The notes under the pieces were generated by a model, which worked only from the letters and a program-made list of their open reading frames with translations, did no database searches and had not been told where the DNA came from. Shown one piece after another: positions 25,560-33,612 of a DNA stretch of 55,935 nucleotides (position 1 is its first letter; the number at the start of each line of letters is the position of its first letter). The stretch spans positions 1 through 55,935 of the forward strand of contig VBDQ01000086.1 in assembly GCA_005889075.1 (NCBI GenBank). The letters are read 5' to 3'. A program made the translations under genes and the position numbers. Source of the stretch: Chloroflexota bacterium. GTDB taxonomy: Bacteria; Chloroflexota; Limnocylindria; P2-11E.

Positions 25560-26107
25560 GCCAGCTCCCTCCGGAAGGCTTCTTCCGCGCGTCGCAGCAA
25601 CGTGCCGACGCTCGATGCGCGGACATCGAGCGCCGCGGCGATCTCGGCGTACGAGAGTCCCGAGTAGCGGAGCGCGAGCAGGGCCGCCGAGCGCTCCGGC
25701 AGCCGGGCGAGGACCGCGCGTACCTCGTCGCGCGTTTCGGCGGCGACGACCCGCGCCGCTGGGTCGGCTGGGTCCGCGGCATCGGGCGCCACGGCGTCCG
25801 CTGCCTCCCGCCGATCACGACGAGCCCGCGCGCGTAGCGCGTTGAGCGCGGAATGCGCCGCCGCCGCGTGGAGCCACGCGCTTGCATAACTCGCGTCCGC
25901 GGCATGGGTCCGATAGAAAGAAAAGAAGACTTCTTGCGCGACGTCCTCTGCCTCAGCCGTGTCGTTGAGAATGCGGTTCGCGATCCCGACCACGCGCCCG
26001 TACTCGGTCCGAAAGAGCCGCTCGAACGCGATCGGCAGGGCGGTCGCGCGGGAGTCGTGGCCACTCGCCGGGAGCGTCACCGAGAGTCCCATTCCCTCAT
26101 GAAGCAC
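25556..26107 (-). CDS. ECF-family RNA polymerase sigma factor
   Basis: 183 aa. Sigma region 2 (FERLFRTEYGRVVGIANRILNDTAEAEDVAQEVFF) and region 4 (LPERSAALLALRYSGLSYAEIAAALDVRASSVGTLLRRA) are clear. It is first in the minus-strand operon that continues through the anti-sigma factor, both ABC exporters and two membrane proteins to 19406. It probably activates that operon. GTG 26107 is given; ATG 26092 in frame is an alternative. The 247 bp between it and the hemerythrin gene must hold both promoters; I saw no clear known motif there. Confidence 0.85.
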   Translation of the reverse strand: MLHEGMGLSVTLPASGHDSRATALPIAFERLFRTEYGRVVGIANRILNDTAEAEDVAQEVFFSFYRTHAADASYASAWLHAAAAHSALNALRARARRDRREAADAVAPDAADPADPAARVVAAETRDEVRAVLARLPERSAALLALRYSGLSYAEIAAALDVRASSVGTLLRRAEEAFRRELA

Positions 26108-26354
26108 CGACGGCAGCGGTTTTGTGACAAAGCCGAGATTGCGCGGCGGCGCAGATTGTCCACCCGTGGCACCGCTCTTGCGCGACGGCGCCGCGTGCCA
26201 TTACGCCCAGAGGCGCGCAATCGCGCCGGTCAGCCGCCAACACAGCAGCCGAATCAGACCCGGGCGCGTCTGGCCGAAAAGGCTCGCGCGAAACGGGGTC
26301 GGGCCAACCGCCGACGCATCGCGGACAAACAACGCGATTAAGAAGGAGACCTCC

Positions 26355-26825
26355 ATGGACGCGCTGAGCCTGCTCAAAGAGGACCACCAGAAGGTCAAGA
26401 AGCTCGTGAAGGAGGTGGAGGGCACCACCGCGCGTTCGACCAAGCAGCGGGAAGAGCTCTTCCAGACGATCGTCGACGAGCTCACGGTGCACGAGCGGAT
26501 CGAGGAAGAGATCTTCTATCCGAGGCTCCAAAAGCACGAGAAGGCCAAGGACCTCGTCCTCGAGTCGTACGTGGAACATGGCGTCGTCGACGACCTGCTG
26601 GACGAAATCTCGACCATCGCGGCCGGCGACGAGAAGTGGCTGCCGGCGTTCAAGGTCTTCCGCGAGAACCTCGAGCACCACATCGAAGAAGAGGAGAAAG
26701 AGCTCTTCCCAAAGACCAAGAGCATCTTCTCAGAAGACCAGCTCGAAACGCTCGGCGCGGAAATGGTGGCACTCAAAGAACAGGCGCAGATGGAGCTCAT
26801 GGAAGAAGTGACGGAGGAGGCTTGA
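26355..26825 (+). CDS. Hemerythrin HHE-domain protein
   Basis: 156 aa, almost entirely helical, with the iron-ligand pattern of hemerythrin-like proteins: KEDHQKVKKL (residue 11), TVHERIEEEIFYPRL, ESYVEHGVVDDLL and LEHHIEEEEKELFP. It would bind a di-iron centre for O2 or NO sensing or storage, or iron handling. ATG 26355 has a strong AAGGAGA Shine-Dalgarno 6-7 nt upstream. It starts a plus-strand run that includes the SRPBCC gene 3 bp downstream. Confidence 0.86.
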   Translation: MDALSLLKEDHQKVKKLVKEVEGTTARSTKQREELFQTIVDELTVHERIEEEIFYPRLQKHEKAKDLVLESYVEHGVVDDLLDEISTIAAGDEKWLPAFKVFRENLEHHIEEEEKELFPKTKSIFSEDQLETLGAEMVALKEQAQMELMEEVTEEA

Positions 26826-26828
26826 GCG

Positions 26829-27320
26829 ATGCCGAAGCTGAAGAAGTCGATCGAGGTGGATGTCCCGGTCCGAGTCGCTTACGACCAGTGGACACAGTTC
26901 GAGGAGTTCCCGAGCTTCATGGAAGGCGTCCAGTCGGTCCAACAGCTGGACGAAAAGCGGCTGCATTGGCGCGCGGGCGTCGGGGGCAGAGTCGAGGAAT
27001 GGGACGCAGAGATCTATCAGCAGGAGCCCGACCGTGTCATCGCGTGGCGGAGCATCTCTGGCGCGCCGAACGAAGGCGTCGTCCGGTTCGAACCACACGA
27101 TGGCGACAAGACCAAGATCGAGCTCGAGCTCCATTGGGAGCCGAAGGACGCGACCGAGCGCGTCGGCGACGTTCTTGGAGCTGACGACCTGCGCGTGCAG
27201 GGCGATCTGAAGCGCTTCAAGGAATTCGTCGAGTCGCGCGGGGCGCCGACTGGCGGCTGGCGTGGCCGAATCGAGGGTGAGCGGGTCGAGGAGGACGCCG
27301 GCTCGGGCTCGCGCGGCTAG
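26829..27320 (+). CDS. SRPBCC (polyketide cyclase/START-like) protein
   Basis: 163 aa. KKSIEVDVPVRVAYDQWTQFEEFPSFMEGV at the N-terminus and the WRAGVGGRVEEWDAEI, VIAWRSISG and GVVRFEPHDGDKTKIELELHWEP strands are typical of the SRPBCC cyclase/dehydrase subgroup often found beside stress genes. A tail of about 40 charged residues follows the domain. It probably binds a small hydrophobic ligand. Confidence 0.8.
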   Translation: MPKLKKSIEVDVPVRVAYDQWTQFEEFPSFMEGVQSVQQLDEKRLHWRAGVGGRVEEWDAEIYQQEPDRVIAWRSISGAPNEGVVRFEPHDGDKTKIELELHWEPKDATERVGDVLGADDLRVQGDLKRFKEFVESRGAPTGGWRGRIEGERVEEDAGSGSRG

Positions 27321-27323
27321 CGC

Positions 27324-28343
27324 GTGCGCGTCGGTATGCTCGCGCCGATCTCCTGGCGCGTGCCGCCGAGGCACTACGGGCCGTGGGAGCGCGTCGTGTC
27401 CCTTCTCACCGAGGGGCTGGTCGAGCGGGGTCTCGACGTAACGCTGTTCGCGACCGCGGACAGTCTCACGAGCGCGCGGCTGGATGGGATCTGCCCGCGC
27501 CCGCTCGCCGAGGACGAGTCGCTCGATCCCAAGGTGTGGGAGTCGCTCCACATCGCGAACGCCTTCGAGAAGGCCGCGAGCTTCGATCTCATCCACAACC
27601 ATTACGACTTCCTGCCGCTCAGCTACGGCGGGCTCGTTTCGACGCCGCTGGTCACGACGATCCATGGCTTCTCATCAAATCGGATCCGTCCCGCTTACCG
27701 CAGGTATGACGGGCGCACCAGCTACGTGTCGATCAGCGATGCCGACCGCGATCCCGACCTCCACTACGTCGCGACCGTGTACCACGGCATCGACCTCGCG
27801 GAATTCACCCTGATCGAGAAGCCCGGCCCGGGCCTGGTCTTCCTCGGGCGCATCCATCCCGACAAAGGTGTGGCCGAGGCCGTCGCGGTGGCGAGCGCGG
27901 CCGGCCTGCCGCTCGTGATCGCTGGGATCGTCCACGACCGCGCGTACTTCGAGCGCGAGATCGCACCGCACCTCGATGGCGAGCGAGTCCGTTACGTCGG
28001 ATCGCTCGGGCCCCGCGATCGCGACGAGCTGCTCGGCAGTTCGCTCGCGCTGCTTCATCTCGTCCATTTCGCCGAGCCGTTCGGGCTCTCGATGATCGAG
28101 GCGATGGCTTGCGGAACGCCGGTCATCGGTTTTCGACGCGGCTCGGTACCGGAGGTCATCGACGACGGAGTGACCGGTTTTGTCGTCGACGACATCGCTG
28201 GCGCGATCGATGCGGTCCGTCGGGCGGCAGCGCTCGATCGAAGCAAGGTGCGGGCACGGGTCGCCGAGCGCTTCAGCCGCGATCGCATGGTCGACGACTA
28301 CCTTCGCGTCTACGACCGTGTCGCCGCGTCGGCGCGTGTCTGA
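27324..28343 (+). CDS. Glycosyltransferase family 4
   Basis: 339 aa GT-B enzyme. N-terminal RVGMLAPISWRVPPRHYGPWE resembles GT4 enzymes acting on nucleotide sugars. The donor-binding EX7E region is AEPFGLSMIEAMACGTPVIG, followed by GSVPEVIDDGVTGFVVDD. It transfers a sugar from a nucleotide donor to an unknown acceptor. GTG start 3 bp after the SRPBCC stop; its own stop nearly abuts the glycosidase start. Confidence 0.85.
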   Translation: MRVGMLAPISWRVPPRHYGPWERVVSLLTEGLVERGLDVTLFATADSLTSARLDGICPRPLAEDESLDPKVWESLHIANAFEKAASFDLIHNHYDFLPLSYGGLVSTPLVTTIHGFSSNRIRPAYRRYDGRTSYVSISDADRDPDLHYVATVYHGIDLAEFTLIEKPGPGLVFLGRIHPDKGVAEAVAVASAAGLPLVIAGIVHDRAYFEREIAPHLDGERVRYVGSLGPRDRDELLGSSLALLHLVHFAEPFGLSMIEAMACGTPVIGFRRGSVPEVIDDGVTGFVVDDIAGAIDAVRRAAALDRSKVRARVAERFSRDRMVDDYLRVYDRVAASARV

Positions 28344-28344
28344 T

Positions 28345-29565
28345 GTGAGTGGGCGCTTCCACACTGGCGTCAACTACTGGCCCGCGTCAAGCGCGATGAG
28401 GTGGTGGCGAAGGTTCGACGCCAAGGAGGTCGCGCGCGACTTCACGCGCGTACGCGGCACTGGCGCGGACATCGTGCGCTTCTTCCTCCTCTGGGAGGAT
28501 TTTCAGCCGGAACCCTTCACGGTCTCGGACGAGGCGCTCAGCCATCTTCGCACCGTCGCGGACGTCGCGTCGCGCTCGCAGCTCCAGGTCATCCCCACGC
28601 TCTTCACCGGGCACATGAGCGGCGCGAACTTCATTCCCGAGTGGGCCCTCGGAGGTACGCGGGAACGGGCCCGCTTCCGGGTCATCGCCGGCGAGCGGGT
28701 CGTCGATCGCGGCATCCGCAATTGGTACGCGGACGAAGACATCGCCCGTGCGCAAGTCACGCTTGCCCGCGAGTGCGCACGCGCTCTGGCCGGACATCCC
28801 GCCCTCTGGGGCTGGGACCTCGGCAACGAGAATTCCAACTGCTGCGTACCGGCAACGCGCGATGAGGGTCTGCGCTGGCTCGATCGCGTCGCGGACGCGA
28901 TCCGCTCCGTCGATGGTGGCTGCCACCTGACGATTGGGATCCATCTCGAGGACCTCGAGGAGGACCGGCGCATCGGCCCCGCGGAAGCAGGGCGCGTCAG
29001 CGACGTCCTCTCGATGCACGGGTACCCGATCTACGCGTCGTGGTCGGCCGGCCCGATGGACGAAGCGTTCGTCGCCTTTCTCGCTGCGATCACCCGATGG
29101 CTCGGCGGGAAGGACGTGCTTTTCACCGAGCTCGGCGCTCCCACACAAGACGGCGATCCCGACGCTGAGCGCCAAAGCGGCGCGATGCTTCTTGGCGAAG
29201 ACGACGCGCGCTCATACCTGTCTGCCGCGATGCGAGGCCTCCAACAAACCGGCGCGACCGGAGCGCTGACGTGGTGCTTTGCCGACTACGCAAGCACGAT
29301 CTGGAACGAACCGCCGCTCGATCAGGCGCCGCACGAACGCCACTTCGGTCTCTGGCGTGCCGACGGCAGTCCCAAGCCCGGCGCCGCCGCGCTCGCGGAG
29401 TCATCCGCGAAAACGCGCGTCGAGCCGGAACCGGTGCCGTGGAGCGAAGAGGTCCGCGACCACTTCTACGACTCGCCCAAGACGACCTTGGTACGGATGT
29501 ACCGCGAACGCAGGGGTCTTAAGGGGGCGAAGCCCCCTCAACGGCTGGCACGGCCGCTGCTCTAG
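28345..29565 (+). CDS. Glycoside hydrolase, GH5-like (clan A) enzyme
   Basis: 406 aa TIM-barrel glycosidase. The acid/base Glu is in WGWDLGNENSNC and the nucleophile Glu in DVLFTELGAPTQ, the clan GH-A arrangement. No signal peptide, so probably cytosolic. GTG at 28345 overlaps the GT4 stop by one base. The C-terminus (LKGAKPPQRLARPLL) is encoded across a GC-hairpin repeat at 29522-29538, suggesting the repeat extended the protein. Adjacent to a glycosyltransferase it may remodel a glycoside made locally; substrate unknown. Confidence 0.75.
   Translation: MSGRFHTGVNYWPASSAMRWWRRFDAKEVARDFTRVRGTGADIVRFFLLWEDFQPEPFTVSDEALSHLRTVADVASRSQLQVIPTLFTGHMSGANFIPEWALGGTRERARFRVIAGERVVDRGIRNWYADEDIARAQVTLARECARALAGHPALWGWDLGNENSNCCVPATRDEGLRWLDRVADAIRSVDGGCHLTIGIHLEDLEEDRRIGPAEAGRVSDVLSMHGYPIYASWSAGPMDEAFVAFLAAITRWLGGKDVLFTELGAPTQDGDPDAERQSGAMLLGEDDARSYLSAAMRGLQQTGATGALTWCFADYASTIWNEPPLDQAPHERHFGLWRADGSPKPGAAALAESSAKTRVEPEPVPWSEEVRDHFYDSPKTTLVRMYRERRGLKGAKPPQRLARPLL
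29522..29538. repeat. GC-hairpin repeat, type 1
   Basis: AGGGGGC, loop GAA, GCCCCCT, inside the last 15 codons of the glycoside hydrolase gene, where it creates the KGAKPPQ tail. Confidence 0.7.
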
Positions 29566-29574
29566 CGAGGTCTC

Positions 29575-30309
29575 GTGCTGCTCACGCGCGGCGATCCGGC
29601 GATCGACGGCTTCTATCGCGTCGTCGCCCCGTACTACAGCGATGAGGTGCGCGAGCGCGGGGACCTTCCGGAGTGGATCGCCCTCGCGCGTCGCATCGAG
29701 CCGCGGCGGATCCTCGACCTCGGCTGCGGCGGCGGCCGCATCGCGATGGCGCTGCACGCCGACGATCCCCACCGCGAGGTTGTGGGCCTCGATATCTCGA
29801 CGGCGCTCCTTGGCGACGGCGATCCGCCGTTCACCTTCGTACAGGCCGATATGCGCGACATTCCGCTCGACGAGAAGTTCGACCTCATCGTCGCCGCGAA
29901 CGACCCGTTCGCGCATCTCCTCGACGACGACGACCGATGGATGGCAGTCGCGGAGGCGCGCCGCCTGCTCGCGCGTGACGGCCTTCTCGTGATCGATGGG
30001 GTGTACGTTCCCCCGCAGGACGACGCGACCGCGTCAATGCCGGCCGGGCTCGTCCGCGAGCGAGCGATCGCTCCGAACACGCGGCTGCGCGAGGTTTGGC
30101 GCGGCGCCGGAGAGCATCGCTACGACGCGCGCTATGAATATCTCCACGACGGTGAGGCGCCGGTAGTCGCGGAAGCTCGGCTCCGCGCGTGGCATTGCGG
30201 CGAGGACGCGCTCCGCGAATGCGGGGCGCGCATCGCAGGGGCGCTCGACGAGCGCGACTTCGATCCGTGGGGGTCGCGCCTCGTCGCTGTCGTACCGGGC
30301 TGGTCGTGA
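29575..30309 (+). CDS. SAM-dependent methyltransferase
   Basis: 244 aa class I methyltransferase. Motif I is ILDLGCGGGRIAMAL, with VVGLDISTALL and FVQADMRDIPL as the SAM-ribose and adenine regions and DLIVAANDPFAHL as motif IV. It starts with GTG 9 bp after the glycosidase stop and overlaps the next gene by GTGA. Substrate cannot be read from sequence. Confidence 0.84.
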   Translation: MLLTRGDPAIDGFYRVVAPYYSDEVRERGDLPEWIALARRIEPRRILDLGCGGGRIAMALHADDPHREVVGLDISTALLGDGDPPFTFVQADMRDIPLDEKFDLIVAANDPFAHLLDDDDRWMAVAEARRLLARDGLLVIDGVYVPPQDDATASMPAGLVRERAIAPNTRLREVWRGAGEHRYDARYEYLHDGEAPVVAEARLRAWHCGEDALRECGARIAGALDERDFDPWGSRLVAVVPGWS

Positions 30310-30812
30310 AGCTACGCCACCCCGTTGTGCGGGGTCATCCGCTGCACGCCATGAGCACGGATCTTCCCATTGGGATCCTCCCGCTGGCGTTCGCCGCCTC
30401 CGTCGCGGCGCGTCTGCGGGGATCGCGTGGCGTTTCGTTCGCGGCCGATGCCGCGACCGTCGCCGCGGTCATCTCGGTCGCGCCGGCGGTGCTCCTCGGG
30501 TGGTGGGAATGGCTGACCATTCCCGCCGAGCACGAGGTGCATCGCCCGGCGACGACCCACGGGCTCACGAACTCGGCGGCGGCCGCCTTCGTGGTCGCGG
30601 CGATGTGGCGTCCGACGCGGGTCGAGGCGCTCGCCACGGCTGTAGCGCTCATGTCAATCGGTGCGTGGATCGGCGGCGACCTCGTGTATCGGCTCGGCTG
30701 GCGCGTGCGCAAAGCTGAGCTTCTGGAGGGGATCGAAGAAGGGAAGACCCTCGCCGAGGCCGAGCGCGCGCTCGACAGGTTCGAGCGCGAGGAGACCCTG
30801 CTCGCGCCTTAG
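30306..30812 (+). CDS. DUF2231-like membrane protein
   Basis: 168 aa. The signature GHPLHAMSTDLPIG lies near residues 9-22, followed by about four membrane helices. The DUF2231 family is of unknown function. After the last helix comes a cytosolic coiled tail (LLEGIEEGKTLAEAERALDRFEREE). The GTG start overlaps the methyltransferase stop. The gene ends convergent with the membrane protein at 30809. Confidence 0.72.
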   Translation: MKLRHPVVRGHPLHAMSTDLPIGILPLAFAASVAARLRGSRGVSFAADAATVAAVISVAPAVLLGWWEWLTIPAEHEVHRPATTHGLTNSAAAAFVVAAMWRPTRVEALATAVALMSIGAWIGGDLVYRLGWRVRKAELLEGIEEGKTLAEAERALDRFEREETLLAP

Positions 30813-31870
30813 CGAGCGCCTCCGTTCTGCTGCCCGGCGAGCACGCGCACCGCGGCGGCGACACGCTCGCGAAGCGGTGGTACGGGCTCGTCGCGCACGT
30901 CGACCTCGTCGCTCTCCGTCGGGCTGACCCGCAGCCGCACCTGCAGCAGCAGCCGATAGAGGATCTCCCATTCCTCGAAGTCGAGGTCGGCCCTCTTGAG
31001 GTCGGCGCCGATCGTCTCGAGCTCCCCGTCGCCGCGAGCGGATCGCGCGAGCCGGTCCTCGAATACCTGCGCCTCTTTCGTCCAGGTCTGATATGCCTCC
31101 GTGAAGGTGAGCTCACGCACGATCGCGGCACGGGCATGCGCGAGCGTCCGCGACTTGCCGAGCATCGCGAGATCCATGGGATGCAGCGTCATCTCGAACT
31201 CGGGGTGCGCGAGCTGCGACAACCTCGTCGGCACGAGCGTGCGCACGCTCTCGCCGCCGAGCACCGCGAGCACCTTACCCGGCACCTCGTACGCCCAGGG
31301 TGCGCGGCGGCGCCTCACATTGATTCCCGCGCGCTCGAGCGCGCCGGCGAGATCGGCCACCACGCGCTCGTAGCGGCCTGGCTTGACCGCGATGGGAACG
31401 TGCACGCTGTCCCAGCGCTTGGCGAGCGCGCGGAGCTTGCCGATCGGCGCGACGAACATCATCCATGCGATGACGACGAACAGCGCGAGTGCGTTCGGAT
31501 AGCCGCGTAGCACCGTCGCGGCGAGAGCGCGGCCGCGAGGGCGCTTGTCAGCGTCGGGAAGACGTGAGCTGAGTGCGCCGACGACGAGCGGGAGGACGAC
31601 GGCGAGCGCAAGCATGACGAGGCGGACCCAGGGATGGAGCCAATCGGGGACGGTGAACAGCCCGAACACGAACGTCGCGAAGGACGGCAGCGCGATGCCC
31701 GCGAGGACGATCGGCCACGCGACCGACGCGCCGGCCATACCCGAAAGGAACAGCTGCCGATCCTTCGGCACGCGCCCGAACAACACGATCGTCGCCCAGT
31801 TGAACGCGAGACCGAGCACGCGACCGAGCTGTCGTCCGATGAACGCAAACACGACACCGATGGGTAGCAC
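30809..31870 (-). CDS. Membrane protein of unknown function, 353 aa
   Basis: Residues 1-160 hold about four hydrophobic segments, including GLAFNWATIVLFGRVPKDRQLFLSGMAGASVAWP. A soluble C-terminal region of about 190 aa follows (EVPGKVLAVLGGESVRTLVPTRL, LTFTEAYQTWTKEAQVFEDRL). It looks like an inner-membrane protein with a cytosolic domain. I do not recognise the family. The start ATG is at 31870. Confidence 0.6.
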   Translation of the reverse strand: MLPIGVVFAFIGRQLGRVLGLAFNWATIVLFGRVPKDRQLFLSGMAGASVAWPIVLAGIALPSFATFVFGLFTVPDWLHPWVRLVMLALAVVLPLVVGALSSRLPDADKRPRGRALAATVLRGYPNALALFVVIAWMMFVAPIGKLRALAKRWDSVHVPIAVKPGRYERVVADLAGALERAGINVRRRRAPWAYEVPGKVLAVLGGESVRTLVPTRLSQLAHPEFEMTLHPMDLAMLGKSRTLAHARAAIVRELTFTEAYQTWTKEAQVFEDRLARSARGDGELETIGADLKRADLDFEEWEILYRLLLQVRLRVSPTESDEVDVRDEPVPPLRERVAAAVRVLAGQQNGGAR

Positions 31871-31924
31871 GGCTGGTTATCCAGCACGGCTCGTGCCCGT
31901 GACTACGCGCGTTCGCCGACCGAT

Positions 31925-32110
31925 CTAGATCGCTTCGGCGAGCAGCTCCTCGATCAGAGACTCGGTGCGTTCGTACTGGCTTCACGCGTGGCCGCACGTT
32001 CTGGCAGTTCACGCATGCGAACGTCCAGACCCACACCAGCACGACCTTTCCGCGCAAGGCCGGTAGCGTCAGCGGTCCCGAGTTCAGCCATTCGCTGATG
32101 CCCCGCCGGG
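31925..32110 (-). pseudogene. Remnant of a TlpA/DipZ-type redoxin gene
   Basis: In one frame, about 32104-31979 encodes SEWLNSGPLTLPALRGKVVL followed by a thioredoxin-like active site WTFACVNCQNVRP, the beginning of a DipZ/TlpA redoxin domain. At about 31978 the sequence switches frame and continues with QYERTESLIEELLAEAI and a TAG at 31925-31927, which resembles the C-terminal end of the same domain. The roughly 80-120 residues normally between them are absent. No convincing start codon is present. It is a gene remnant or an assembly-collapsed gene. Confidence 0.58.
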
Positions 32111-32136
32111 CGCGATCGCGTGCGCGATGTTGATTC

Positions 32137-32757
32137 TCAACGGGTTGCCGCGACGCGGACTCCGAACGCGATGAGGACTGCGCCGGTCGCTCCTTCGATG
32201 GTGCGACGCACGCGCGAACGCCGCAGCACATCCCCTGCCCGCGCGACCACGAACGCGTACGCGACGAGCCAGGTGAGCGTCATGAGGCAGAAGGTGAGCC
32301 CGAGCGCGAGCAGGATCGCGAAAGAGGCTGCGCCCGGCGTGACGAACTGCGGCAAGAGGCTTGGGAAGAAGACCGCCATCTTCGGGTTCGTGAGATTGCT
32401 GATGACCCCTTGACGCAGCGCGGCCGATCCGCCGAGGCGGCGGCGCGTGACCGGGCGTCGCGGCTCACTCGCTGGGCGCAGTGCGGACCAAAGAGACTGG
32501 GCTCCCAGGAAGACGAGATACGCGGAGCCGGCGAGCTTCAGCGCGACGAACGCCGGCTCGGCCGCGGCGATGAGGGCCGAGATCCCCGCGCTCGTCGCCA
32601 GAGACCACGTCGCCTGTCCCAACGCGACGCCCACCGCGGTCGCGACACCCGACGTACGACCGCCGATGAGCGTGTTGCGGATCGTGAGGGCGGTGTCGGG
32701 ACCGGGCGTGACCATGACAACGATCGCGAGCGCGACGAATCCAGCGAGATCGCTCAC
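32137..32757 (-). CDS. LysE/RhtB-family exporter
   Basis: 206 aa, six hydrophobic segments, with the RhtB signature MVTPGPDTALTIRNTLIGGR near residues 17-36 and NLTNPKMAVFFPSLLPQF in the second half. It probably exports amino acids such as homoserine, threonine or leucine. GTG at 32757 is preferred over upstream starts because the divergent MBL gene begins at 32777. Confidence 0.82.
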   Translation of the reverse strand: MSDLAGFVALAIVVMVTPGPDTALTIRNTLIGGRTSGVATAVGVALGQATWSLATSAGISALIAAAEPAFVALKLAGSAYLVFLGAQSLWSALRPASEPRRPVTRRRLGGSAALRQGVISNLTNPKMAVFFPSLLPQFVTPGAASFAILLALGLTFCLMTLTWLVAYAFVVARAGDVLRRSRVRRTIEGATGAVLIAFGVRVAATR

Positions 32758-32762
32758 GAGGC

Positions 32763-32779
32763 TAGTCTGACCGCTCGTG
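32763..32779 (+). promoter_or_regulatory. Leaderless promoter of the MBL-fold gene
   Basis: TAGTCT at 32763-32768 is 8 nt before the GTG at 32777 with no Shine-Dalgarno. The same hexamer is used at 38379 before the M24 peptidase gene. Confidence 0.45.
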
Positions 32780-33487
32780 GCGCGAGCGCGGATCCAACCC
32801 ATTCACACCGGTCACTACACCATGCCCGCCGACGGCCCATTCGCGAACGAGCGGATCGTCGTGACCGCGTTCCTCGTCGAGCACCCGAAGGGGTTGTTCC
32901 TCTTCGACACCGGCTTTTCGCCCGAGCCGAAGAAGCTCGTCGACCGCTTCCGACCTGTGTACATGCGTCCGATCGATGAGGCGCTGCGTGCTGCAGGGCG
33001 ATCGATCGCCGACATCGCGGCCATCGCGAACTGTCATTTCCATCCGGATCACGCCGGCGGCAACCATCACTTCGCCGGCGTGCCGATCTTCGTTCAAAAG
33101 GCCGAGGTCGAGCATGCCCGCAGCGACGCCGAGTACACATACCTGCCGCACGTCATCGATTTCGCCGAAGCGAAGCCGGAGGAGATCGATGGCGAGGCGG
33201 AGCCGTGGCCGGGAATTCGAATCATCCCGACGCAGGGCCACTCCCCGGGGCATCAGTCGCTCGTCGTCGAGACCGCGCAGGGGCGGGTGATCCTCGCCGG
33301 TCAAGCCCTCAACTTCTCATCGGACTACGCCCGCCATCGGTACTCGCACGAGCTCGCTCGCGCTGGCGAGCCGCACGGTCCCTATCCGGATTGGATCGCG
33401 ACGTTCTACAAGCTCGATCCAGCCCGGGTCTATTTCGCTCACGATCGGGCGGCCTGGGAGCGTTCGGTCGAAAGCGAGATCCGATAA
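32777..33487 (+). CDS. Metallo-beta-lactamase-fold hydrolase (lactonase-like)
   Basis: 236 aa. The metal motif NCHFHPDHAGGNHHF is intact, as are TQGHSPGHQSLVV and the terminal YFAHDRAAWE. Overall layout matches N-acyl-homoserine lactonase-like enzymes. The bridging Asp, usually in a GD segment after the second histidine motif, is replaced: the sequence reads VILAGQALNFSSDY. A neighbouring Asp may take its place or the second metal may be lost. GTG start with a leaderless promoter. Lactonase activity is only a possibility. Confidence 0.78.
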   Translation: MARARIQPIHTGHYTMPADGPFANERIVVTAFLVEHPKGLFLFDTGFSPEPKKLVDRFRPVYMRPIDEALRAAGRSIADIAAIANCHFHPDHAGGNHHFAGVPIFVQKAEVEHARSDAEYTYLPHVIDFAEAKPEEIDGEAEPWPGIRIIPTQGHSPGHQSLVVETAQGRVILAGQALNFSSDYARHRYSHELARAGEPHGPYPDWIATFYKLDPARVYFAHDRAAWERSVESEIR

Positions 33488-33612
33488 TCCCGCGCCATTC
33501 CTCGAGTCCGATCTGGCCGCGAGCCTGTGCTGATGCGGCGACCGCTCGCTTGTCGCCTCTCGACCAATTCCTCGTGCGGTCGTAACCTCAGGCGCACAGC
33601 GGGGGAGGGGCA

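Noticed and set aside
26108-26354. Riboswitch or small RNA between the ECF sigma and hemerythrin genes
   Set aside because: I found no recognisable conserved structure or terminator; only divergent promoters are expected there.
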